Positions 6,590-14,611 of a stretch of DNA of 18,351 bases are shown piece by piece (the first letter of the stretch is position 1; each line of letters begins with the position of its first letter). This DNA is from Bacteroidales bacterium. GTDB lineage: Bacteria > Bacteroidota > Bacteroidia > Bacteroidales > F082. The stretch lies in NCBI GenBank assembly GCA_900769945.1, contig CAAGIO010000029.1, forward strand, positions 1 through 18,351. Direction: 5' to 3'. The translations under genes were made by a program, and so were the position numbers. A model generated the notes under the pieces. It saw only the letters and a list, made by a program, of their open reading frames with translations. It did no database searches and was not told the origin of the DNA.

Positions 6590-7849
6590 ATGAATTATGA
6601 TGATATTGAGGTGATGGCTCCGGTAGGGTCGTATGAGGCTCTGTCGGCAGCCATACAAGCTGGCGCAGGCTCGGTGTATTTCGGAATAGGAAAGCTGAAT
6701 ATGCGCTCAAAATCAACGAAGAACTTTAATCTCGACGACCTCGGCGTTATCTCAAATATTTGCCACGAGAATGGTGTGAAAAGCTATGTCACAGTGAACA
6801 CCGTCGTCTTTGATGAGGAGATTGAAGAGATGCACGCTCTCCTTGACGCCGTGAAGGCTAACGGCATCTCGGCAGTGATAGCGTCCGACCAGAGCGTTAT
6901 CCAATATGCCCGCGAGATAGGAGTGGAAGTGCATATCTCAACACAATGCAACATCACAAATATCGAGGCTGTGAAATATTATTCACAATTCGCTGATGTC
7001 ATGGTCACGGCACGCGAACTTAATATCAATCAGGTGAGACATATCACCGAGGAGATAGAACGAAGGAATATCACAGGACCGGGCGGCGACCTCGTCAGGA
7101 TAGAGGTGTTCTGCCACGGCGCACTATGTATGGCGGTGTCCGGAAAATGCTACCTCAGCCTTGACAACTTCGGCACAAGCGCAAACCGTGGCGCATGCGT
7201 ACAGCCTTGCCGTCGCGGATATGAGGTGACAGACAGAGATAAAGAAATCACCCTCGCCATTGAAAATGAATATATTATGTCACCTAAAGACCTTTGTACC
7301 CTCCCTTTCCTCGATAAGGTGCTCGCCTCAGGCGTGAAGGTGCTTAAGATTGAAGGACGCGGACGCTCCCCAGAATATACCAAACTCACTGTCAGCGTGT
7401 ATCGCGAAGCCGTTGACGCTGTAAGAAACGGAACATTTGACGAGGAGAAAGTGGCCGCATGGTTGGCACGCCTCAAAAGCGTGTATAACCGCGACTTCTG
7501 GGACGGTTATTACCTCGGAAGGAAAATGGGCGAGTGGACTACCAAATACGGCTCACAAGCAACCAAGACCAAACTTTTTGTCGGCACGGTGACAAACTTC
7601 TTCGGAAAAATCAGCGTCGCGGAAATAAGAATGGAAACACACGACATAAAACTCGGCGACGAGATAATGATTATCGGCCCCTCAACAGGCGTGTATGAGG
7701 ATACTGTTCGCGAAATACGCGTCGATCTCAATCCCGTCGAGATGTCGGTGAAAGGCGAACTGTGCTCAATACCTACTAACGACACCGTTAGAAGAGGCGA
7801 TAAGGTTTATAAAATTATTGATGCTAACCAAGACAATGCAACACTTTAA
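6590..7849 (+). CDS. U32 family protein, TrhP (YegQ)-like
   Basis: This is a 419-residue cytoplasmic protein of the U32 (collagenase PrtC-like) family. Residues 172-190 carry the U32 signature: E-V-F-C-H-G-A-L-C, then S-G-K-C-Y-L-S. The four Cys at 180, 187, 203 and 207 are spaced as in family members proposed or shown to bind an Fe-S cluster. The N-terminal part (about 5-160) looks like a TIM-barrel-type domain (VMAPVGSYEAL, VYFGIG). The C-terminal part (about 325-410) looks like the small beta domain of the YegQ group. Characterised relatives of this type, such as TrhP, act in prephenate-dependent hydroxylation of U34 in tRNA. I infer a similar tRNA role rather than proteolysis. The gene starts 1 nt after pgi and overlaps the next gene. 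Confidence 0.85.
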   Translation: MNYDDIEVMAPVGSYEALSAAIQAGAGSVYFGIGKLNMRSKSTKNFNLDDLGVISNICHENGVKSYVTVNTVVFDEEIEEMHALLDAVKANGISAVIASDQSVIQYAREIGVEVHISTQCNITNIEAVKYYSQFADVMVTARELNINQVRHITEEIERRNITGPGGDLVRIEVFCHGALCMAVSGKCYLSLDNFGTSANRGACVQPCRRGYEVTDRDKEITLAIENEYIMSPKDLCTLPFLDKVLASGVKVLKIEGRGRSPEYTKLTVSVYREAVDAVRNGTFDEEKVAAWLARLKSVYNRDFWDGYYLGRKMGEWTTKYGSQATKTKLFVGTVTNFFGKISVAEIRMETHDIKLGDEIMIIGPSTGVYEDTVREIRVDLNPVEMSVKGELCSIPTNDTVRRGDKVYKIIDANQDNATL

Positions 7850-8678
7850 TCTTCATACTCATAGCGTCTTCTCCGATGGCAAATCATCAATGAAGGAGAT
7901 GGTTGATGAAGCCGTCAGGCAAGGACTTCACACACTCGGAATATCCGACCACTCAATGGTGCCTTTCCCAAGCAAGGTATCAATACAAAATGATAAGGTT
8001 GATGATTATATTAACAGCCTTAACGAACTGAAAACCAATTATAAAGATGTGATAACGATACTCCGCTCTATGGAGATGGAGTTTATTCCGGGCATAGTCA
8101 CCAATTTCCAGAAAACGAAAGACGAACTCGGACTCGATTACCTCATAGGCTCGGTTCATCTCGTTGGCAACGACCCGGAGAGACTGTGGTTCATCGATGG
8201 AAAATATATCGAGCCTTACGATGAAGGCCTGCGCGACTTCTTTGAAGGCGATATTAAAAAAGGTGTACGCGCCTACTTCAATCAGGTTAACACAATGATT
8301 GAGACCGAGAAATTCGACATCATTGGTCATTTTGACAAGATAAAGATGAACGCGAGAGGCCGCTACTTCCAAGAAGATGATAAATGGTATTATGATATGG
8401 TGCTTGAGACCTTGAACCTTATCAAGGAACACGACCTCATCGTTGAGATAAACACCCGCGGCATCTATAAACAGCGTTACAACGGCTTCTATCCTTCAGA
8501 ATGGCTCTTCAAACGTATGAGGGAGTTGAACGTGCCTGTCGTAATATCATCTGACGCCCACCAGTATTGGGAGATGACGTCTTTCTTCGCCGAGGCAGAA
8601 GAAGCCCTCAAAAATGCTGGTTATAAAGAGACGATGTGCCTCGTTAATGGCTCATGGAACGCCATAGAGCTTGTGTGA
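7836..8678 (+). CDS. PHP-domain phosphoesterase, histidinol-phosphatase-like
   Basis: This 280-residue cytoplasmic protein has the metal-binding pattern of the PHP family: HTH (His7, His9), Asp14, DH (38-39), Glu80/Glu82, His108 in GSVHLVG, His165 in IIGHFDK, and DAH (240-242). The length and pattern match HisK/HisJ-type histidinol phosphatases, which dephosphorylate L-histidinol phosphate in histidine biosynthesis. No other his genes are in the window, so another small phosphate ester is possible. I chose the ATG at 7836 because the first metal motif then falls at residue 7, the usual place. Upstream TTG and ATG codons (7818, 7821) would add residues without homology. It overlaps the U32 gene by 14 nt, which suggests translational coupling. 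Confidence 0.85.
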   Translation: MQHFNLHTHSVFSDGKSSMKEMVDEAVRQGLHTLGISDHSMVPFPSKVSIQNDKVDDYINSLNELKTNYKDVITILRSMEMEFIPGIVTNFQKTKDELGLDYLIGSVHLVGNDPERLWFIDGKYIEPYDEGLRDFFEGDIKKGVRAYFNQVNTMIETEKFDIIGHFDKIKMNARGRYFQEDDKWYYDMVLETLNLIKEHDLIVEINTRGIYKQRYNGFYPSEWLFKRMRELNVPVVISSDAHQYWEMTSFFAEAEEALKNAGYKETMCLVNGSWNAIELV

Positions 8679-8716
8679 TTCCGCTTATTATTGCCCATGT
8701 TGCAAAACTTGATGTC

Positions 8717-10075
8717 ATGAATTATTCTGAATTGGTTGAAAATCAACGGCGTTATTTCTTGAGCCAGGCTACAAAGCCTGTGTCGTTCCGTATCGAACAA
8801 TTGAATCGTTTATATCATAGCATTGACAACCATAGGGATAAGCTCTTTGAGGCCTTGTGGCTCGACTTGCATAAATGTAAGGAAGAGGCGTTCATGACGG
8901 AATATAATATTGTGATGGGCGAGATCAAGGAGCATCTGAGAAACATTAGGCGATGGGTTCGTGATGAGGTCGTCAGCACTCCCATATATCTAAAGCCTTC
9001 AAAGAGTTACGTTATGAAGGAGCCTTACGGAGTGGCACTTATCATCGCGCCATGGAACTATCCGCTTAACCTTATGTTCACTCCTTTGGTGGGAGCCATA
9101 TCTTCGGGTTGTTGTGCGGTGTTGAAGCCGTCGCCTTACTCGAAGCACACCTCGGCAGTGATGCAGGAGATTGTCGATGGATGTTTTGAGCCTCAGTATG
9201 TTGCTATGGTGCAGGGACATCGTGATGTCAATGAGCAGCTGCTTGAACAACGGTTCGACGTGATATTTTATACAGGCAGTCCGGAGGTTGGGAAGGTGGT
9301 GATGGAAGCGGCGGCGAAGAATCTGACACCGCTGACACTCGAGCTTGGCGGTAAAAGCCCTTGCATTGTCGATAAGGACTGCAATATTGAGTTTGCTGCA
9401 CGCCGTATTGTTTGGGGCAAGACAATAAATGCCGGACAGACATGCGTCGCTCCAGATTATCTCCTTGTAAACGAGAGGGTTAAGGACCAGCTCGTTGAGA
9501 AAATGCGCGAATGTGCACGCCGTTTCTATGGTGACGACATGCGTAAAAGTAAGAAATACTGCCGTATGATTAACGATACCGCTTATCACAGGGTGTCATC
9601 GTATATCAATGAAGGTCATGTGCTTATCGGTGGCGCTACCGATGCAGCGGAACGTTATATCGAGTTTACGGTTATCGATAATGTCAATCCAGATGCCGAA
9701 GTGCTAAAAAAGGAGATTTTTGGTCCGGTACTCCCTTTGATTTCGTTTAAAGATATTTTGGAAGTTGTTGATTATGTTAATGTTAGACCAAAGCCACTCG
9801 CATTCTATTATTTCGGTGATGATGATAACGCAAAGAAAATGCTGCGCCTTACATCGTCGGGAGGAGCCTGCATTAACGACACTATTCTTCATGTTGCAAA
9901 TGAGAGCCTGCCTTTTGGTGGCGTGAACAATTCAGGCTTGGGAAAATATCATTCTAAAGATTCCTTCCTCGCCTTCTCTAATAGGAAGTCGGTGCTAAAG
10001 TCTTCAAATAGAATCGATTTCAAGATGAAATATCCGCCTTACGACAAGTTTGACGCTATTTCGCGTCTGATGTGA
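8717..10075 (+). CDS. NAD(P)-dependent aldehyde dehydrogenase, ALDH3 type
   Basis: This 452-residue enzyme oxidises an aldehyde to a carboxylic acid with NAD(P). The size is typical of ALDH3 and YwdH-type enzymes, which are shorter than the 480-500 residue ALDH1/2 forms. Visible features are APWNYPLN (111-118) with Asn114 of the oxyanion site, the nucleotide-binding GSPEVG (187-192), LELGG with the general-base Glu209, GQTC with the catalytic Cys243, and the later KEIFGPVLP segment. I chose the ATG at 8717 because MNYSELVENQRRYF is the usual ALDH3 beginning. An in-frame ATG at 8654 would overlap the PHP gene and add 21 residues without family match. The gene follows the PHP gene by 38 nt. The substrate is not predictable, and fatty or aromatic aldehydes are typical for the family. 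Confidence 0.93.
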   Translation: MNYSELVENQRRYFLSQATKPVSFRIEQLNRLYHSIDNHRDKLFEALWLDLHKCKEEAFMTEYNIVMGEIKEHLRNIRRWVRDEVVSTPIYLKPSKSYVMKEPYGVALIIAPWNYPLNLMFTPLVGAISSGCCAVLKPSPYSKHTSAVMQEIVDGCFEPQYVAMVQGHRDVNEQLLEQRFDVIFYTGSPEVGKVVMEAAAKNLTPLTLELGGKSPCIVDKDCNIEFAARRIVWGKTINAGQTCVAPDYLLVNERVKDQLVEKMRECARRFYGDDMRKSKKYCRMINDTAYHRVSSYINEGHVLIGGATDAAERYIEFTVIDNVNPDAEVLKKEIFGPVLPLISFKDILEVVDYVNVRPKPLAFYYFGDDDNAKKMLRLTSSGGACINDTILHVANESLPFGGVNNSGLGKYHSKDSFLAFSNRKSVLKSSNRIDFKMKYPPYDKFDAISRLM

Positions 10076-10083
10076 TTTTTTAT

Positions 10084-10091
10084 TATTTTTG
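10084..10091 (+). promoter_or_regulatory. Probable -7 element upstream of the PrsW-like gene
   Basis: TATTTTTG matches TAnnTTTG and lies 18 nt before the ATG at 10110. Only a weak -33 (TTTC, 10059-10062) lies at a suitable spacing. It argues against using the TTG at 10089, which would sit inside the promoter. Confidence 0.5.
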
Positions 10092-10109
10092 TATCGAAAA
10101 AAAATAGAC

Positions 10110-10853
10110 ATGGATATCTTTATTTTAGCTTTAGCGATTTTGCCTGTGATAGTGTTGCTTATTTATATATATAAGCAGGACAAATATGAGAAAGAGCCTG
10201 TCCGCATGCTTGCGCTCGCCTTCCTTCTGGGCATCTTGTCTATCCCCTTGACGCTCTTCCTCGATGGCGTTATTGATGTTATGATTGGAGGTACATCAGT
10301 GTTTTACGTGGCGTTCTTTCAGGCGGGCATTCCGGAAGAGTTCGCTAAATGGGTGCTTTTCATGCTTGTGATATGGAGAAACAAGAATTTCGACGAGTTC
10401 TTCGATGGCATAGTGTATATGTCGTTCATCGGGCTTGGGTTCGCGTGTGTCGAGAACATCATGTATGTGTTTGGCGAGCAGGAGTTGCTGTCATCGCTGA
10501 GGGTCGGTGTCATGAGGGCAGTGCTGTCTGTCCCCGCTCACTTCCTCTTCGCCGTGATAATGGGTTATTTCCTCGCAATGGCGAAATTTGTTAGGGCTAA
10601 CCGAACTAAATACCTGTGTTTCAGCTTGTTGTTCCCAATATTGGCCCACGGTCTGTTCGATTATCTTCTGATGCTTTCGTCTTTTGTATCTGAAATAGGC
10701 TTCGACTTTGTTGGGTTTATTCTTCTCGTTGGCTTTGTCTTGCTCGACATAAAGATGTGGAAGGTTTGCTTGAAAAACATCAAGAGGATGCAGGAGAATA
10801 CAAGGGTGGAACGAAATAATAAGATTTTTTGGAATATTTTTAAATCAAAATAA
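10110..10853 (+). CDS. PrsW-type intramembrane glutamic protease
   Basis: This 247-residue inner-membrane protein has about seven or eight hydrophobic segments. The PrsW-family motifs are present: IPEEFAKW with Glu76-Glu77 (75-81), FDGIVYMSFIGLGFACVEN (98-116), His144 in PAHFLFA and His180 in AHGLFDY. In Bacillus, PrsW performs the first cut of the anti-sigma factor RsiW. The substrate here is unknown, and no anti-sigma factor gene is nearby. I chose the ATG at 10110 over the TTG at 10089 because the latter lies in a likely promoter element and adds only a short basic extension. The stop is 1 nt before the S46 peptidase gene, so the two are very likely co-transcribed. The C-terminal end is basic and probably cytoplasmic. 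Confidence 0.9.
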   Translation: MDIFILALAILPVIVLLIYIYKQDKYEKEPVRMLALAFLLGILSIPLTLFLDGVIDVMIGGTSVFYVAFFQAGIPEEFAKWVLFMLVIWRNKNFDEFFDGIVYMSFIGLGFACVENIMYVFGEQELLSSLRVGVMRAVLSVPAHFLFAVIMGYFLAMAKFVRANRTKYLCFSLLFPILAHGLFDYLLMLSSFVSEIGFDFVGFILLVGFVLLDIKMWKVCLKNIKRMQENTRVERNNKIFWNIFKSK

Positions 10854-10854
10854 A

Positions 10855-12984
10855 ATGAGAAAACTGTTATTATCAATCACTTTGCTTTTTTGCATGATAT
10901 ATGCGAAAGCAGATGAAGGCATGTGGCTGCCTTACAATTTAAGTAATCAGAGCTTGTATGAGATGCAGCAGCTTGGTTGCAAACTCAGCGCGGAACAAAT
11001 CTTCAGCCTTAACCAGCCGAGTCTCAAGGACGCTATAGTTCAGTTTGGCGGAGGCTGCACGGGCGAGCTTATCTCTCCAGAAGGTCTTCTCCTCACAAAT
11101 CATCACTGCGGATTGAGTTATGTTCAGAAACACGCTACTGTCGAACATGACTATCTTACTGATGGCTTCTGGGCTTTGAATAAAGATGAAGAGCTTCCTA
11201 ACCAAGGACTTACGGTGTCATTCCTCGCAATGGTGGAAGATGTCACCGAGGCTGTCTTGAAAGATGTCGTTGATGAGGATACTCGCGAGGACGTCATTAA
11301 TAATAATATCAATGAAATAATAAAAGAGAGAAAAGGTGACCGTAACGTTGAGATAGAGATTGTCCCGTTCTACTCTGGTAATCAATATATTCTGTTTGAA
11401 TATGATGTCTATGAGGACGTGCGTCTCGTGTGCTGCCCGCCATGGGGTATTGGAAAATACGGCGCAGATACCGATAACTGGACATGGCCTCGTCATAAGG
11501 GAGACTTCAACATCTTCAGAGTTTATACCGATAAAGACGGGAAGCCCGCTAAATATAGCGAGGACAATGTCCCGATGAAGTCAAAACACTATCTCCCTAT
11601 TAATATAAAAGGTGTAAAACAAGGCGATTACGCCATGATTCTCGGCTATCCTGGCTCAACAGACAGATACTCAACATCTTATACCGTGAAGAACATCGTT
11701 GATTATGAAGGACCTTCAATCGTCAACTGCCGCACAGCGAAACTTAATGAGTACCGTAAACACATGGATGCCGACCCGGAAGTGTTTATCAAATACGCCT
11801 CAAAACAAGCAAGCGTCTCTAACTATTGGAAATACTATATCGGGCAAGTCAAACAGTTGAAACGTAATCATGTGTATGAGAGACGCCTCGAACAGGAGAA
11901 CGCCTTCAGAGAATGGGTTGCCGCTGACAAGGCTCGCCAAGCCGAATATGGCGCCATCTGGAATGATATCGAGAAGAAATGGGCTATGATGGGTGAGATA
12001 CAGAATGCTTTTGTCTATTTGCGCGAAGCAGGATGGAATGGTGGCGAGGCGGTGTCTTTCTCACGCCGCTTCAAAAAAGTGAATGATATGATTAAAGTTA
12101 AGGAAGATAAAGAAAAGATATCTCAAAATGTCGAGAACATTAGAAAAGCATCAGATGCTTTCTTCAAAGACTACGACATGGCTCTTGATAAGGATGTCAC
12201 TATCGCTCTGCTTAACCTTTTCTACAATGATATTGAAAACTATGTCCCTGACATGGTGGCAACAATAGGGGAGAAGAATAATGGCGACTTCACCGCTTGG
12301 GTCGAGGAGGCCTTCCAGAAGTCAATATTTACCGACAAGGAAAGGATGGAGAAATGGTTCAACAAACCGAAACGCCTTGATAAAGACCCTATCTATGCAT
12401 TGGCAATGAGCTTCGTAAATGAATATTTAGATGTCTATGACATTTATGAGAGAGCTAATATTACCGGTAACTATGGTGAACGTCTTTATATGAAAGGCCT
12501 TATGGAGATGCAGACAGAACGTAACTTCTATCCTGATGCCAACTTCACAATGCGCCTTACCTATGGTACTGTGGAGCCTTATAAGGGTGCCGACGCTGTG
12601 AACTATAACTATTTCACCACTATGGACGGCGTGATGGCAAAATATATCCCTGGCAACTGGGAGTTTGATATCCCTCAAGACGTTCTTACTCTTTACGAAA
12701 ACCGTGACTATGGACGCTATGCCGACGAAAATGGACAGCTTATCGTTAACTTCATCACAACTAACGATATCACCGGCGGTAACTCAGGCAGCCCCGTCAT
12801 CAATGGCGAAGGTGAACTCATAGGCCTCGCCTTCGATGGCAACTGGGAAGCTATGAGCGGCGATATCATGTTTGAAAAGAATGTCCAACGTACTATCTGC
12901 ATGGACGCAAGATACCTGCTCTGGTGTATCGAGAAAGTTGGAAAAGCTACAAATATCATTAATGAACTGACCGTCATTGAATAA
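10855..12984 (+). CDS. S46 family dipeptidyl peptidase, DPP7-like
   Basis: This 709-residue exported serine peptidase has a signal peptide (cleavage probably after Ala19, in AKA-DEG). S46 enzymes remove dipeptides from the N-terminus of peptides in the periplasm, feeding amino-acid-using Bacteroidota. The triad is visible: TNHHCG with His83/His84, the D-T-D-N-W-T-W-P-R-H motif with Asp205/Asp207, and TGGNSGSPV with nucleophile Ser644. Family work ties P1 preference to the residue 18 positions after the nucleophile: Gly in DPP7 (hydrophobic P1), Arg or Ser in DPP11 (Asp/Glu P1). Here it is Gly662 in AFDGNWE, which suggests a DPP7-like preference. The length fits the family. It starts 1 nt after the PrsW-like gene and is followed by a 14-bp inverted repeat. 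Confidence 0.94.
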   Translation: MRKLLLSITLLFCMIYAKADEGMWLPYNLSNQSLYEMQQLGCKLSAEQIFSLNQPSLKDAIVQFGGGCTGELISPEGLLLTNHHCGLSYVQKHATVEHDYLTDGFWALNKDEELPNQGLTVSFLAMVEDVTEAVLKDVVDEDTREDVINNNINEIIKERKGDRNVEIEIVPFYSGNQYILFEYDVYEDVRLVCCPPWGIGKYGADTDNWTWPRHKGDFNIFRVYTDKDGKPAKYSEDNVPMKSKHYLPINIKGVKQGDYAMILGYPGSTDRYSTSYTVKNIVDYEGPSIVNCRTAKLNEYRKHMDADPEVFIKYASKQASVSNYWKYYIGQVKQLKRNHVYERRLEQENAFREWVAADKARQAEYGAIWNDIEKKWAMMGEIQNAFVYLREAGWNGGEAVSFSRRFKKVNDMIKVKEDKEKISQNVENIRKASDAFFKDYDMALDKDVTIALLNLFYNDIENYVPDMVATIGEKNNGDFTAWVEEAFQKSIFTDKERMEKWFNKPKRLDKDPIYALAMSFVNEYLDVYDIYERANITGNYGERLYMKGLMEMQTERNFYPDANFTMRLTYGTVEPYKGADAVNYNYFTTMDGVMAKYIPGNWEFDIPQDVLTLYENRDYGRYADENGQLIVNFITTNDITGGNSGSPVINGEGELIGLAFDGNWEAMSGDIMFEKNVQRTICMDARYLLWCIEKVGKATNIINELTVIE

Positions 12985-12995
12985 GATAACTTTTT

Positions 12996-13044
12996 GAGTC
13001 TCAGGCTGCACCTCGTTAATATTAATCGGAGCAGCCTGAGACTC
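12996..13044. repeat. Perfect 14-bp inverted repeat after the S46 gene
   Basis: GAGTCTCAGGCTGC (12996-13009) is exactly complementary to 13031-13044 across a 21-nt spacer that itself contains a TTAATATTAA palindrome. There is no T run directly after it on either strand, so it is not a standard intrinsic terminator. It may be an mRNA 3'-end stabiliser, a Rho-linked structure or a protein-binding site. The remainder of the 233-bp gap (12985-13217) holds a later T run (13085-13091) and the promoter of the next gene. I see no gene or riboswitch in it. Confidence 0.75.
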
Positions 13045-13194
13045 CCAACCTCTACCAAAAACCTTCCCTCCATCAATGGAACCCTCTTTTTTTGTTGCTG
13101 CCCCGACTCTCATTTCCGTCAGTTGAACGCCAACCGTCCTACTCAATACAGCTTGTTTTTTCCGGACAGAAGTGATTTGTATCGGAATTTGTAT

Positions 13195-13202
13195 TATTTT
13201 TG
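13195..13202 (+). promoter_or_regulatory. Probable -7 element of the outer-membrane barrel gene
   Basis: TATTTTTG matches TAnnTTTG, 15 nt before the ATG at 13218. A good -33 at 19-21 nt was not found. This promoter may also serve metF and metH downstream, since the following gaps are short. Confidence 0.5.
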
Positions 13203-13217
13203 CACTTTATTAATAAT

Positions 13218-14600
13218 ATGATAATCATCACTTGTATTATATTGTTTTGCCTCCTGTCGGGTGGGAGCCTTTCTGCAAATGAAGTGGAAGACCAACTTGT
13301 GGCACAATCTGACACATCAAATCGTGAGGTGAAAACAGGCTGGAACTTCGGTGTGCTACCCGGTCTGTCGTTTGATGCTGATAAGGGCTTCCTTTATGGA
13401 CTAACAGCTAATATCTATGATTATCATGATGGTAATGACTATCCGGGCTACCGTCACTATATTTATGCGGAGTGTTCATACACTACAAAGAAAGTCGGGA
13501 CTTTCCGCCTTTTTTATGAGTCAGACTATGTGGTGGAGAGACATAAGTTACAAGTTGACTTGTCGTATCTTCCTGATATCATGAGTGATTTTTACGGGTT
13601 TAACGGCAGCATGAGTGTTTTTAACCATTCGTATCAGAACGTAGGCTCAGAGAGTTTTGTGAGCAGGTCGTTTTATAAGCACAGGTCAGACCTTCTCAGG
13701 GCTTCTGCCATGCTGCGAGGAGAGATGGGATACTGCTTGCATTGGAATGCTGGTGCCGGCGTGCTTCATTATGATGAGGGTACGGTGAGGCATAGCGCTG
13801 AGAATCCGGAGCTTTTCGGGCTGTACCGTGAATGGGGCCTGATAGACAAGAATGTGGCGGGAGGAGGTTGGCACCCTTTTGTCTGCCTCGGCCTTAATTT
13901 GGATAGCCGTGACCAGAGAGTGAGTGCGAGTAAAGGCATCTATCTCGACTTGTTCCTGACATATTACGCCGCCTTTGGTAAAGAAAAAGATTATAACTGC
14001 TTGAAGATAAATGCAGATATCATACACTTTATCCCCTTGGTGAACAACAAACTCGTCTTGGCATATCGTATCGCTGCCCAAAACACTTTGGCGGGCACCG
14101 CACCTTATTATCTCGACAGCTATCACAACGTTCTCTTCTTAGACCATAACAGATACTACGGACTTGGTGGCGCTACTACCTTGCGCGGAGTGATGAAAAA
14201 TAGGATATGGGTGCCGGGATTCGTCGCCTCGACAGTGGAACTGCGCTCACGTCTTTTCAGTTTTAAGCTGTTTCGACAGTACTTCTATCTCGGAACGAAT
14301 GTCTTTGTTGACGCTGGCATGGCAACACAACAGTACGCTCTCTCTGAAGAAGATGTCAACGCCGTTTTCTCCGAACAGCTCGCCGACCCGAACTCTTGGC
14401 TCTCACTGAATAATATGGGCGTTACCGACTTCTTCGACTTCGACACTAACGTCTTTATGCCGCATATTGGGGTCGGGGCGGGCTTGAAATTAGTTATGAA
14501 TGAGAATTTTGTTATCTCCGCTGAATGGGCGACAACGTTTAATAGTCAGGATAACTTTACAAATGCAAACTTCTATCTCGTCCTTGGATATATGTTTTAA
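13218..14600 (+). CDS. Omp85/BamA-TamA family outer-membrane barrel without POTRA domains
   Basis: This 460-residue protein has a signal peptide (cleavage likely after Ala20, SLSA-NEV). The rest is rich in alternating aromatic and polar beta strands, with the Omp85-type motif GLGGATTLRGV in the second half and a barrel-type end (NFYLVLGYMF, terminal Phe). It should be a 16-stranded-type surface-antigen barrel in the outer membrane. No POTRA repeats are present, because the barrel begins soon after the signal peptide. A role in protein insertion like BamA is therefore not assured, and it may be a lipid- or phosphatase-linked variant. I chose the ATG at 13218 because a TTG at 13200 would overlap the -7 element. 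The gene is 11 nt upstream of metF. Confidence 0.85.
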   Translation: MIIITCIILFCLLSGGSLSANEVEDQLVAQSDTSNREVKTGWNFGVLPGLSFDADKGFLYGLTANIYDYHDGNDYPGYRHYIYAECSYTTKKVGTFRLFYESDYVVERHKLQVDLSYLPDIMSDFYGFNGSMSVFNHSYQNVGSESFVSRSFYKHRSDLLRASAMLRGEMGYCLHWNAGAGVLHYDEGTVRHSAENPELFGLYREWGLIDKNVAGGGWHPFVCLGLNLDSRDQRVSASKGIYLDLFLTYYAAFGKEKDYNCLKINADIIHFIPLVNNKLVLAYRIAAQNTLAGTAPYYLDSYHNVLFLDHNRYYGLGGATTLRGVMKNRIWVPGFVASTVELRSRLFSFKLFRQYFYLGTNVFVDAGMATQQYALSEEDVNAVFSEQLADPNSWLSLNNMGVTDFFDFDTNVFMPHIGVGAGLKLVMNENFVISAEWATTFNSQDNFTNANFYLVLGYMF

Positions 14601-14611
14601 GACTTAATGCT

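Noticed and set aside
8679..8689. The 11-mer TTCCGCTTATT occurs right after the stop codons of the PHP gene and of metF (15492-15502)
   Set aside because: Many 11-mers are expected to recur by chance in 18 kb, and nothing around the two copies is similar.
8654..8716. Upstream in-frame ATG for the aldehyde dehydrogenase
   Set aside because: It overlaps the PHP gene by 25 nt and adds 21 residues with no ALDH similarity. The ATG at 8717 fits the usual ALDH3 start.
13200..13217. TTG start for the outer-membrane barrel gene
   Set aside because: The TTG forms part of the TATTTTTG -7 element, and the signal peptide is more normal from the ATG at 13218.
12985..13217. Possible cobalamin or SAM riboswitch upstream of the metF-metH cluster
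   Set aside because: Only a simple inverted repeat and a promoter are visible. No B12-box-like sequence or multi-stem riboswitch core was recognised, although a covariance search was not possible.
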